A program made the position numbers and the translations under genes. This document shows, piece after piece, positions 1 through 8,728 of a stretch of DNA of 46,666 bases; position 1 is the first letter of the stretch, and the number at the start of each line of letters is the position of its first letter. Source of the stretch: Comamonadaceae bacterium (GTDB taxonomy: Bacteria > Pseudomonadota > Gammaproteobacteria > Burkholderiales > Burkholderiaceae_C); NCBI GenBank assembly GCA_947464995.1, contig CANHZG010000002.1, positions 1 to 46,666 of the forward strand, in the 5' to 3' direction. The notes under the pieces were generated by a model that was not told where the DNA came from, ran no database searches, and saw nothing but the letters and a program-made list of their open reading frames with translations.

Positions 1-2
1 CT

Positions 3-494
3 TCATGGCACAAAGGACTGGCGGTGGCACAAATCAAGGCGGGTTTTTCGGTCGATAACGAAAAGCTCAAACGCTTGGGGGTGGTAGACCCCCGTTCCAA
101 AAACAGCATGGCGCTGTTCAAGTCCGGCGCACTGACCAGTGACGAGCGGCTGTACCTCAGCCTGTGGGGCTCACCCTTGCTCAAAACGGTTTCTATGGAG
201 GCAAAACGAAAAATCGTTACGGCTGGATCGCCGATTGATGAAGCCTATTTCATTATCAGCGGCAGTTTGTTGGCCACGGCGGGTTCGGATATTTACCGAT
301 TGGGGCCGGGTAGCGTGGTCGGTCTGGCCGAGGGAATCGTCAACAAGCCCAGCGCCCTCACTGTGGTGACGGTGTCGCCAGTACAGGCGCACATTATTCC
401 GTTTCACAAAATTGACAACATCATTGCTTTGCTTCCCCTGGAGGTAAAAAGCATTTTGCTCACCATCATTAAAAGAACCTTGGCCTTGCCCTAA
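3..494 (+). CDS. cyclic nucleotide-binding (CNB/Crp-like) domain protein, 5' end probably outside the window
   Basis: Frame is open from the window edge (…SWHKGLAVAQIKAGFSV…). CNB-like beta-roll text 'VTAGSPIDEAYFIISGSLLATAGSDIYRLGPGSVVGLAEGI'; no DNA-binding HTH visible. Confidence 0.7.
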   Translation, partial: SWHKGLAVAQIKAGFSVDNEKLKRLGVVDPRSKNSMALFKSGALTSDERLYLSLWGSPLLKTVSMEAKRKIVTAGSPIDEAYFIISGSLLATAGSDIYRLGPGSVVGLAEGIVNKPSALTVVTVSPVQAHIIPFHKIDNIIALLPLEVKSILLTIIKRTLALP

Positions 495-501
495 AGGCCG
501 C

Positions 502-885
502 ATGGAGCGCGCAGTGAAAGAATTTGACGTTCAGACCTTCCCCGACGGAGAAATGATTTTCAAGGTGGGCGATGTGGCGAGCCACTTGTTTTTTATTCAG
601 TCGGGTGCGGTGGACTTGATTAGCGCGCAAGGCGTGGTGTTCGGCGAAGTTCCCAAAGGGCAATCGTTTGGCGAGGCGGCGATTTTGGCCGGTGGCATTC
701 GCGGCGCGTCCATACGCGCCAAGGGCGAGGTGGTTTGTACGCGGATAGAAGCCGACGTTGCGGCCCAACTGCTCAACGCGCATTCCCCCTTGCTGGTGAC
801 GATATTGGAAGCCTTGCTTTTGCAACAAAGCATGCAAAACAGCTTGCGTCACCCGCAGGATGTTCGGGTGATTGATGCACCCTGA
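502..885 (+). CDS. stand-alone cyclic nucleotide-binding domain protein
   Basis: 'DGEMIFKVGDVASHLFFIQSGAVDLI…QSFGEAAILAGGIRGASIRAKGEV' matches the CNB fold, including a phosphate-binding-cassette-like FGEx(9)RxAS stretch. Confidence 0.8.
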   Translation: MERAVKEFDVQTFPDGEMIFKVGDVASHLFFIQSGAVDLISAQGVVFGEVPKGQSFGEAAILAGGIRGASIRAKGEVVCTRIEADVAAQLLNAHSPLLVTILEALLLQQSMQNSLRHPQDVRVIDAP

Positions 886-1711
886 GGCCGCCTACTTGCG
901 CCTTGCGCAAAACGATTGGCGCGGCTGCTTGGACGATTCTCTGGCCTGGGTTCGGTCTTCTTGGCACGGGGACTGGGTCGGATTGCCGCACTTGCTTGCG
1001 CGCTGTGCGGAATTCTTGGGGCTGCAAGCGTCTCCTATGCGCCCCACGAGCCAGGTGTTGCTAGATGTTGCCCTGGAGGTCGCAAATCGTGTCGAGCGGG
1101 ATGCTGCTTGGGCAGGGGCGGAGCCGGCCTACCACAACCGTCTGCACTTTGCCGATTCACTCACAGCAATCACCGTCCAAACCGCCATCGAGTCCGCGCA
1201 ATCGGGCATCGACGAGCCCGACTGGAAGGCAGCAATGCTGCTGCTTGCGGTAGCGCACGATTACCAGCATCCGGGCAAGGTCAATACCTATGCCAGCGAA
1301 TTGGAGCGATTGACCGTGGAGGCCCTCAAGCCCTTGTTGCACGGCCAACACGTGCCGCCAGAGTGGATTGAGCGCATTGAAACCCTTGTGTTGCGCACGG
1401 ATTTTGCGCTGGTGTCGCAAAACCACCAGCGCGTGCGGGGTGTGCCTTTCTCATGGTGTACCGACTGGGCGACCGTTATATTGAATGAGGCCGATACCTT
1501 GGCCAGTTCTTCCGAGCGATTCGGCCCGGCGCTTGGTGTGGCGCTGGCGGCAGAATGGCAAGCCATTGGTTTTCCCGCCTATGCCGTGGTGGCGACTGCG
1601 CAGGGTCGGCGCGGTTTTTTGGAGCACATTCGTTTTTCCAGCTGCAGCGCAGGTGTATTGGGTGCCCCGCAATGGGTTCAGCGCCAACTCGACGAGCTGG
1701 CCCGGGCGTAA
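875..1711 (+). CDS. 3',5'-cyclic nucleotide phosphodiesterase, class I (PDEase_I/HD)-like
   Basis: Motifs 'YHNRLHFADS' and 'AVAHDYQHPGKVNTYASE' correspond to YHNxxHAxD and HDxxHPGxxN of eukaryotic class I PDEs; later 'LNEADTLAS' resembles the third metal-site region. ATG at 875 overlaps the upstream gene. Confidence 0.72.
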   Translation: MHPEAAYLRLAQNDWRGCLDDSLAWVRSSWHGDWVGLPHLLARCAEFLGLQASPMRPTSQVLLDVALEVANRVERDAAWAGAEPAYHNRLHFADSLTAITVQTAIESAQSGIDEPDWKAAMLLLAVAHDYQHPGKVNTYASELERLTVEALKPLLHGQHVPPEWIERIETLVLRTDFALVSQNHQRVRGVPFSWCTDWATVILNEADTLASSSERFGPALGVALAAEWQAIGFPAYAVVATAQGRRGFLEHIRFSSCSAGVLGAPQWVQRQLDELARA

Positions 1712-1722
1712 CCGCCGCAGGC

Positions 1723-3519
1723 TTAAGGAACCAAAGCCCTGGTGCGTCGGCGCAAGCCAACAAAACCGGTCACCACCAAGGCTAGGGCTAGCAAAATCCA
1801 GGGCAGGGCGGTTTTCATTTTTGGCACTGCGTAGTGCCAAAACGCGTAACGGTGCGCAGTGTTTTCAAGTTCGAAGCCTTCAGGCACCGGCAGCACACCG
1901 TTGTCCTGGGCATACTTTGCGTAGTCTTCTGACATACGGTTGAAGCGCTCCAGTTGGATGTCTTTGAGGTCGCGCGTCTCTCCAGGGTCGACCGACAGGT
2001 CATACAAGTGCCATTGCCCATCGCCCAGGGGAGCAATATTTTTCACCAATTTGTAGTCCCCCTTGAACAGCGCGGCGCTGCCAGCGAGCTCGTAGCCCAA
2101 TGGCTCTTCGGGCCCGTAGACCCGGTCTGTGCGGCCCATTAGCAAAGGCAGCAGGCTGTGGCCCGTGGTGCGTTCCACTGGTTTTCCTTGGTAGGTGCCG
2201 CCGTGCGGCGCGACGCCTGCTGCGTCGAGCAAGGTGGGAACCAGGTCGTTTACGTGGGTCAGCGCGCCCGTCGTTTGGCCCTGCGCCATGCCCGGTAGGC
2301 CGGCAATGATGAGTGGAACGCGCAGACCGCCTTCGCTGGCAAAGTATTTGTAGCCGCTGAAAGGAGAGTTGGTGGCGCTGGCCCAACTCGGTCCGTTGGC
2401 GGAAAAAGTGCCTTTGGCGCCCAGGCCCTCACCGTGCGTCACGTAATTCATGGTGAGCCAGGCTTTGGACAGGGCAATTTTTAGCGGGTTGGCCGGATCG
2501 GACCCGTTGTCCGAGAGGAACACAAAAACGGTGTTCTCGTATTGACCGCTGGCTTTGAGGTGCGCCACCAAGCGGCCCACGTGGAAGTCCATGGCCTGCG
2601 CCATGCCCGCGTAAACCTCCATATGCTGCGCTTGTTCGCGTTGCTGTGCAGGGCTGAGTTGGCCCCAGTCCTGGGTGCTCCTCAAGTCGGCCAACGTGGT
2701 ACCGCTTGGTACCAGACCAAGCGCAGCAGCCCGGTCACGTCGCGCCTGGCGCAAAGCGGTCCAGCCGTCGGCGTACTTGCCGCGGTATTTGTCAATGAAC
2801 TCCCGGGGCGCTTGCAGCGGGATATGGTTGGCCTGAAACCCGATGTAGGCGAAAAATGGCTTTGCGTCTTTGGCGTCTGCGGCTAGGTAGTCCAGGGTTT
2901 TGTCGACAAAGAACTGGGACGAGTAGAAGTCTTTGGGCGGGCTGGCTTCCTGGTCCTGCTCAAACCAATAAGCCTTGTCGTAGAGCAGCATGTAGGTCCG
3001 GTTTTCCCAGTTGTCCGAGCCACTGTCCGCTTGAATAAATGACTTTTCAAAGCCCCGGCTCCCGGGCAACTCTCCAGGGTTCTTGCCCAGATGCCATTTA
3101 CCCGCGATGTAGGTGTGGTAGCCCTTGTCGCGCAGCATGGTGGCCAGGGTCACTACATTGTTATTGAGCACACCGCCATAGCCGGGCTTGCCTTCCTGCG
3201 ACGCGGGCGTGGTCTCTGGCATATTGCCCACACCGTTTCGGTGGCTGTCAACCCCGGTTAGCAGCATCGCTCGGGTGGGCGAGCAGGTCGCAGCAACGTG
3301 GAAATTGGAAAATTTTGCCCCGCGGTGGGCCAGCGCATCGAGGTTAGGGGTGGCAATTTCGCTGCCGAAGGCGCCTACGTCGGTGAAGCCCCAGTCGTCA
3401 GCGACTAACACGACGATGTTGGGTTGGCGCCGGTTGGTGCCGCTAGAACTGCTGTTGCAAACACTGCAAACCAAGCATGCGAGAAGAAGAACTCCGACGC
3501 GCGGAATATTGAAGGCCAT
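1723..3519 (-). CDS. arylsulfatase/sulfatase family protein, exported, C-terminal TM helix
   Basis: 'PNIVVLVADDWGFTDVG' and 'CSPTRAMLLTG' (Cys-type sulfatase signature), FLSDNGSD; N-terminal signal and C-terminal 'ALPWILLALALVVTGFVGLRRRTR'. Confidence 0.92.
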   Translation of the reverse strand: MAFNIPRVGVLLLACLVCSVCNSSSSGTNRRQPNIVVLVADDWGFTDVGAFGSEIATPNLDALAHRGAKFSNFHVAATCSPTRAMLLTGVDSHRNGVGNMPETTPASQEGKPGYGGVLNNNVVTLATMLRDKGYHTYIAGKWHLGKNPGELPGSRGFEKSFIQADSGSDNWENRTYMLLYDKAYWFEQDQEASPPKDFYSSQFFVDKTLDYLAADAKDAKPFFAYIGFQANHIPLQAPREFIDKYRGKYADGWTALRQARRDRAAALGLVPSGTTLADLRSTQDWGQLSPAQQREQAQHMEVYAGMAQAMDFHVGRLVAHLKASGQYENTVFVFLSDNGSDPANPLKIALSKAWLTMNYVTHGEGLGAKGTFSANGPSWASATNSPFSGYKYFASEGGLRVPLIIAGLPGMAQGQTTGALTHVNDLVPTLLDAAGVAPHGGTYQGKPVERTTGHSLLPLLMGRTDRVYGPEEPLGYELAGSAALFKGDYKLVKNIAPLGDGQWHLYDLSVDPGETRDLKDIQLERFNRMSEDYAKYAQDNGVLPVPEGFELENTAHRYAFWHYAVPKMKTALPWILLALALVVTGFVGLRRRTRALVP

Positions 3520-3545
3520 AGGCCGCCATTATTCCTGCATATCGC

Positions 3546-3562
3546 TGCACCCATTGGGTGCA
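3546..3562. promoter_or_regulatory. 17-bp palindrome, possible operator of the sulfatase gene
   Basis: TGCACCCA-T-TGGGTGCA, a perfect 8-bp inverted repeat 27 nt upstream of the sulfatase start codon. Confidence 0.4.
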
Positions 3563-3616
3563 TTACGGCTTTGTCATATTCGCGCCGCCACGTGGCCGGC
3601 AGCGCACACCCGCGTC

Positions 3617-4000
3617 TCAGAGCATGCGGTCTTTGGCTAAGAAATAGGTGCGCGCATAGGCCACCAACTGGCCGTCCGTTGGGTGGTCCACGGTTTCCAC
3701 GCCGACCACCCGGTCGGCCGTTTTTGGGTCGTGGGCATGGATATGTTTCAGCAGCGCCAGCTTGGCCTGGGCTGGGCCGACGATGAGGATTTCTTGTGCA
3801 CCCTGCAAGGCCTCTACGACGGAGTGGTAATAGTCCTTGTCTTCCGGTGCGCGTCCGCTACCCAGAGTTCCCTTGCGGCTGTGCAGCTTGCGGTGGGCAA
3901 GCGTGGGGTGGATGACCGACTTTTCGACGTCGTCTGGGCTGATGTGCATGACATGGGCTTCCGTGTGGTCGATCCAGACCAGAGCATGGTAATGAGACAA
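3617..4000 (-). CDS. small 'translational machinery'/eRF1-like (baeRF-type) conserved protein
   Basis: 'HYHALVWIDHTEAHVMHI…YYHSVVEALQGAQEILIVGPAQAKLALLKHI' resembles bacterial eRF1 domain-2-like proteins. Confidence 0.55.
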   Translation of the reverse strand: MSHYHALVWIDHTEAHVMHISPDDVEKSVIHPTLAHRKLHSRKGTLGSGRAPEDKDYYHSVVEALQGAQEILIVGPAQAKLALLKHIHAHDPKTADRVVGVETVDHPTDGQLVAYARTYFLAKDRML

Positions 4001-4163
4001 AGCGGGCTCCTAAGAAAACGAGATGGATGGCAATAGCATTCATCATGCGCTCGCATCGGGCCGTCGAGGGCCTTGTTGCGTCCGAGCAAAGCGTTCATTC
4101 GCCTTGTCCTGATACAGGTCAATAGGCGCGCTCGTGGGGCTGGCGCGGCCAATCGGACCGGAC

Positions 4164-4177
4164 TTGATTTTGGTCAA
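4164..4177 (+). promoter_or_regulatory. FNR/Anr-like box upstream of the carbonic anhydrase gene
   Basis: TTGAT-TTTG-GTCAA against consensus TTGAT-N4-ATCAA (9/10 half-site positions). Confidence 0.4.
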
Positions 4178-4211
4178 GCCCGGCATATGGATGCGCCCCT
4201 AGACTGGCTCC

Positions 4212-4910
4212 ATGAGTTCAAGCTTTCGCTGCCTGGTTCGGCTTTTTTGTGTTTGGGGCGCTTGCGCTTTTTTTGTGTCGACCTATGCCGCTGGCCTTGG
4301 CCTTTGCACCAGTGGGACGCGGCAATCGCCCATCGACATCACTGGCGCAGTGCGCCAAAACCTCCCCCCGCTGCAATTCGCCTACCGCCCAGAACCCTTG
4401 AAAATTGCCAATGACGGACACACCGTGCGGGTCCGGTTTGGTTTGGGGTCGGAGTTGCATATTGCAAATACGGTCTACCGCCTCCAACAGTTTCACTTTC
4501 ATACCCCAGGGGGCGACCGCATCGGGGGTGAAGAGTTTCCCATGGTGGCGCACCTGCTGCACAAAAGCCCGTCCGGTCAATTGCTTGCGCTGGCCGTACT
4601 GTTTCGCCTTGGCGCCCAGAACCCCACTCTGGACAAGCTGCTGCCCCGCCTGCCCGTCGATGTGGATGGTGACCATGTGGACTCTGACGTAAGTGTCGAT
4701 GCCAGCGCCCTCTTGCCACCCACCCACGGGTACTACCGCTACCTGGGTTCATTGACGGCACCGCCTTGCACCGAGGGCGTGCAATGGATTGTGATGAAAA
4801 CAGCCACCACGCTGTCCGCCGCCCAACTGGCCCAGTACAAAGCCCGGTTTGCCGACAACTCACGCGCCGTACAAGCCATCAACCATCGTACGGTTTATGA
4901 AAGTCCTTAA
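4212..4910 (+). CDS. alpha-type carbonic anhydrase family protein, exported
   Basis: 'GTRQSPIDI', 'NDGHTVRV', 'QFHFHTPGGDRIGGEEFPMVAHLLH', 'YRYLGSLTAPPCTEGVQWIVMK'; N-terminal signal peptide. Confidence 0.9.
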   Translation: MSSSFRCLVRLFCVWGACAFFVSTYAAGLGLCTSGTRQSPIDITGAVRQNLPPLQFAYRPEPLKIANDGHTVRVRFGLGSELHIANTVYRLQQFHFHTPGGDRIGGEEFPMVAHLLHKSPSGQLLALAVLFRLGAQNPTLDKLLPRLPVDVDGDHVDSDVSVDASALLPPTHGYYRYLGSLTAPPCTEGVQWIVMKTATTLSAAQLAQYKARFADNSRAVQAINHRTVYESP

Positions 4911-4938
4911 CGCCACATGTTCAGTGAATGCCTCAACT

Positions 4939-6114
4939 ATGAAAACTGATTCCCGGTGTCTCTTCTGGCTACGGCCTTGGCTGCTTTGCGCGTGTGTTGG
5001 TGTTGGAATGGTTGGCCCGCTGGGGGCAGAAACTTCACAAAAACCGTCCAAAACGACCAAAACGGCAGGCGACGGTGGCGTTGAAGTGGTGGTGACGCAG
5101 GATATGACCGGTGCGGGTCAAGCCTCCAGCGGTGAGATGCTGCCGCCGATACCGCCAGTCACGGGGGACCGCAAGCACCCGGTCGCGTCTTGGGGCAAGC
5201 CCTTGCCCTACCCGATTCTGGTTGCAGACCGTCGCAACAACCGGTTGATCGAAATTGCCCCCAACAAAAAAATCCTGTGGGAGTTTGGCTCACCCAGCTT
5301 GAAACTGTACCGTGGCAACGAGGACGTCAACTTCTCGCCCGATGGTCGGCAGCTGGCCGTGAGCGAGGAAGACAATTTTGATATCCACATCATTGACTTT
5401 GAATCACGCCAAATTACCTGGACTTACGGGGTTCCTGATCGCAAGGGCAGCGCAAACGGACTGCTGAATTATCCGGACGACGCGCACATCCTGGCCGATG
5501 GCAAGTTCCTGATTGCCGACATTCGCAATTGCCGGGTGCTCATCATCGACCCCAAGGACAACCGCATCGTGACCCAGTGGGGCACGCCGGGGAAATGCCG
5601 TCACGACCCCCCCACGCTGTTGGGCTACCCCAACGGGGCTACGCCCATGGACAATGGCGATATCCTGGTCTCCGAGATCGTGGACGCCAAAATCTCGCGC
5701 ATCACGCGTGCAGGCAAGGTGGTTTGGAGCGTCTCGGCGCCCAACATCCGCTACCCCTCGGATGCGTTTCCCACAGTGGACGGCAAGCAGGTCATCGTCG
5801 CAGACTTCTCCAAGCCGGGCCGGGTGGTTATTTTTGATCCGGCGACGCGAAAAATCAGTTGGGAATATTTCGTCAAGGACGGTCCGGGCAGTTTGGACCA
5901 CTGCTCTATCGCCCGCGAGCTGCCCGACACGGGCGATATCTTGGTGGTTGATGACCTCAATGACCGCGTGGTGGTCATTGACCGACAGACCAAACAAATC
6001 ATCTGGCAGTACGGCGAAAAGGGTAAAAAAGGATTCACCCCAGGCCTGCTGCATTATCCCGACGGCGTCGATATCGATGTATTTAGAGACTGGAAAGCGG
6101 CGCCCCGCAAATAG
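4939..6114 (+). CDS. secreted NHL/PQQ-like beta-propeller repeat protein
   Basis: Repeats such as 'ILVADRRNNRLIEIAPNKKILWEFG', 'FLIADIRNCRVLIIDPKDNRIVTQWG', 'ILVVDDLNDRVVVIDRQTKQIIWQYG'; signal peptide after MKTDSRCLF. Start at 4939 preferred over 4849, which would overlap the carbonic anhydrase gene. Confidence 0.75.
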   Translation: MKTDSRCLFWLRPWLLCACVGVGMVGPLGAETSQKPSKTTKTAGDGGVEVVVTQDMTGAGQASSGEMLPPIPPVTGDRKHPVASWGKPLPYPILVADRRNNRLIEIAPNKKILWEFGSPSLKLYRGNEDVNFSPDGRQLAVSEEDNFDIHIIDFESRQITWTYGVPDRKGSANGLLNYPDDAHILADGKFLIADIRNCRVLIIDPKDNRIVTQWGTPGKCRHDPPTLLGYPNGATPMDNGDILVSEIVDAKISRITRAGKVVWSVSAPNIRYPSDAFPTVDGKQVIVADFSKPGRVVIFDPATRKISWEYFVKDGPGSLDHCSIARELPDTGDILVVDDLNDRVVVIDRQTKQIIWQYGEKGKKGFTPGLLHYPDGVDIDVFRDWKAAPRK

Positions 6115-6136
6115 TGTGGCCCCCAGCCGGTGCCGC

Positions 6137-7585
6137 TTACTGGAGTCGTTGGCGGTGACGGGCCATTTGCAGGCGCACCTGCTCGGGCGCAGTGCCACCT
6201 AGGGTGTTGCGGGCATTGAGCGAGCCCGACAGGCTTAGGCACACAAACACATCCTGCCCAATTCCCGCATGGAACTGGCGCAAGGTTTGCAGGGGTAATT
6301 CGGACAAATCCTGGCCCAGGGCCTGCGCCGCTTTGACGGCGTGGGCCACCACTTCGTGGGCATCGCGAAAGGGAAGGCCTTTTTTCACCAGGTAGTCAGC
6401 CAGGTCGGTGGCCGTGGCGTAGCCTTTTTGTACCGCAGCCTGCATGGCGTCGGCATTGACGGTGATGCCACCTTCCTTTTTCCCGGTGGCGGCATTCCAT
6501 TGGCCCCCCACCATCTCGCTGAAAATTCTGAGGGTGTCCTTGAGCGTGTCAACGGTGTCAAACAGGGGCTCTTTATCCTCTTGGTTGTCTTTGTTGTAGG
6601 CCAGTGGCTGCGCTTTCATGAGGGTGATGAGACCCACCAAGTGGCCTACCACGCGCCCGGTTTTGCCGCGTGCGAGCTCCGGCACGTCGGGGTTTTTTTT
6701 CTGCGGCATGATGGAGCTGCCGGTGGTAAAGCGGTCAGCGATGCGGATAAAACCGAAGTTTTGGCTCATCCACAAAATGAGCTCTTCGCTCAAACGGCTG
6801 ATGTGGACCATGCAAATGCTCGCTGCGGCCGTGAATTCAATGGCAAAGTCACGGTCGCTTACGGCGTCCAGGCTGTTTTGGCACACGGCTGGGTGGCCGT
6901 CTTGATCAACCATGCCCAGGCTGCGCGCAACGCGCTCGCGGTCCAGCGGGTAGGTAGTACCCGCCAGTGCGGCGGAACCTAGCGGCAGGCGGTTGACGCG
7001 TTTGCGCACATCGCCCATGCGCTCGGCGTCGCGGGCAAACATTTCCACATAGGCCAGCAGGTGGTGGGCAAAGCTGACCGGCTGGGCCACTTGCAAATGG
7101 GTAAAACCCGGCAGGATGGTTTCGGTATGGGGCTCTGCTACGTCAAGCAGGGACTTTTGCAAGTCGGTTAGTAGCTCGATGATGAGGTCCATCTCGCCGC
7201 GCAACCAAAGGCGCACATCGGTGGCCACCTGGTCGTTGCGGCTGCGCCCGGTGTGCAAGCGCTTGCCCGCGTCGCCCACCAGTTGGGTGAGCCGCGCCTC
7301 GATGTTGAGGTGCACGTCCTCCAGATCAAGCTTCCATTCAAACGCGCCTGCAGTGATGTCGCTTTGGATTTGCGCCATTCCACGGGTAATGGACGCATGG
7401 TCGTCTGCGCTGATGATGCCCTGGTGGCAAAGCATTTCCGCATGCGCCAGGCTTGCGGTGATGTCGGCCTGCCACAGCCGCTTGTCAAAAAACACGCTGG
7501 CCGTGTAGCGCTTGACCAACTCGCTCATTGGTTCAGAAAAAAGCGCCGACCAGGCCTGGGATTTTTTGTCGAGTGGGTTTGTCAT
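6137..7585 (-). CDS. argH: argininosuccinate lyase
   Basis: '[23 protein letters not shown]', '[17 protein letters not shown]'; full length 482 aa. Confidence 0.98.
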   Translation of the reverse strand: MTNPLDKKSQAWSALFSEPMSELVKRYTASVFFDKRLWQADITASLAHAEMLCHQGIISADDHASITRGMAQIQSDITAGAFEWKLDLEDVHLNIEARLTQLVGDAGKRLHTGRSRNDQVATDVRLWLRGEMDLIIELLTDLQKSLLDVAEPHTETILPGFTHLQVAQPVSFAHHLLAYVEMFARDAERMGDVRKRVNRLPLGSAALAGTTYPLDRERVARSLGMVDQDGHPAVCQNSLDAVSDRDFAIEFTAAASICMVHISRLSEELILWMSQNFGFIRIADRFTTGSSIMPQKKNPDVPELARGKTGRVVGHLVGLITLMKAQPLAYNKDNQEDKEPLFDTVDTLKDTLRIFSEMVGGQWNAATGKKEGGITVNADAMQAAVQKGYATATDLADYLVKKGLPFRDAHEVVAHAVKAAQALGQDLSELPLQTLRQFHAGIGQDVFVCLSLSGSLNARNTLGGTAPEQVRLQMARHRQRLQ

Positions 7586-7773
7586 GGCCCGATTTTATCG
7601 GTCCCACGGCGCGGCAGGCCTTTGGGCGCAGCCGCTGCTTATGGTGGGCACCCCTGCAAGGGGCCGTGGTGAAGCGAACTCAATAGCTGGCACCTGCCCC
7701 TTGGTGGTGGCGCGCCATGCTAGCATTCCCAAAGGCGTCAGGCCCCCCTACTAATTACCAATAGGTTACGACT

Positions 7774-8685
7774 TTGCACCACTTCACTATAGCGACCCGC
7801 GAGAGCCGCCTAGCCCTTTGGCAAGCCGAGCATGTGCAATCCCTGTTGCGCGCGCAGGGCCACACCGTGACGCTCTTGGGCATGACCACCAAGGGCGACC
7901 AAATTTTGGACCGCTCACTGAGCAAAGTGGGCGGCAAAGGGCTTTTTGTCAAGGAGCTGGAAACGGCGTTGGAGGAAGGTCGGGCCGATTTGGCCGTGCA
8001 TTCACTCAAAGACGTACCCATGGAGTTGCCCGCCGGTTTTATTCTGGCCTGTGTCATGGAGCGCGAAGACCCGCGCGACGCCTGGGTTTCAAGCACCTAC
8101 CCCAGCCTGCAGTCGCTGCCCCAGGGTGCGGTGGTGGGCACGTCCAGCCTGCGCCGCGTGGCCCTGCTGCGTGCACTGCGGCCTGACCTGCGGGTTGAAC
8201 CCTTGCGCGGCAATTTGGATACACGGCTGAAAAAGCTCGACAGCGGTTTGTACGACGGCATCGTGCTGGCTGCAGCGGGCTTGAAACGCTTGGGTTTGGG
8301 CGCGCGCATCGCGGAGGTGTTTGAGCCCGACCAGATGCTGCCCGCTGCCGGGCAGGGCGCCTTGGGCATCGAAATTCCCCAGGGTCGCGACGATGTGGCC
8401 CAGGCCCTGGCGCATCTGGTGCACATGCCGACGCTTCTGGCAGTCAGCGCCGAGCGTGCAGTCAGTCGCGTCATGGGCGGCAGTTGCTCGATGCCGCTGG
8501 CGGCCTACGCGACCTTGAACGGCGACGTGCTCCAACTGCGGGCCACTTGGGGCGACCCAGACGGCGTGCATCCCCTGGTGCAGGTGCGGGACCAGGCACA
8601 GGTCTTGGACGCGAACGCAGCGGTGGCTTTGGGCGAGCACGTAGCGCGCGCATTGCAAAGTGCCGTTGACGTGCAGCAGCGCTAG
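7774..8685 (+). CDS. hemC: hydroxymethylbilane synthase (porphobilinogen deaminase), TTG start
   Basis: '[16 protein letters not shown]', 'AVHSLKDVP', '[12 protein letters not shown]'. Confidence 0.97.
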   Translation: MHHFTIATRESRLALWQAEHVQSLLRAQGHTVTLLGMTTKGDQILDRSLSKVGGKGLFVKELETALEEGRADLAVHSLKDVPMELPAGFILACVMEREDPRDAWVSSTYPSLQSLPQGAVVGTSSLRRVALLRALRPDLRVEPLRGNLDTRLKKLDSGLYDGIVLAAAGLKRLGLGARIAEVFEPDQMLPAAGQGALGIEIPQGRDDVAQALAHLVHMPTLLAVSAERAVSRVMGGSCSMPLAAYATLNGDVLQLRATWGDPDGVHPLVQVRDQAQVLDANAAVALGEHVARALQSAVDVQQR

Positions 8686-8728
8686 GGCACGCAAGCACGG
8701 GGCACCTTGGGTCCGGCCCTGTTTTCCC

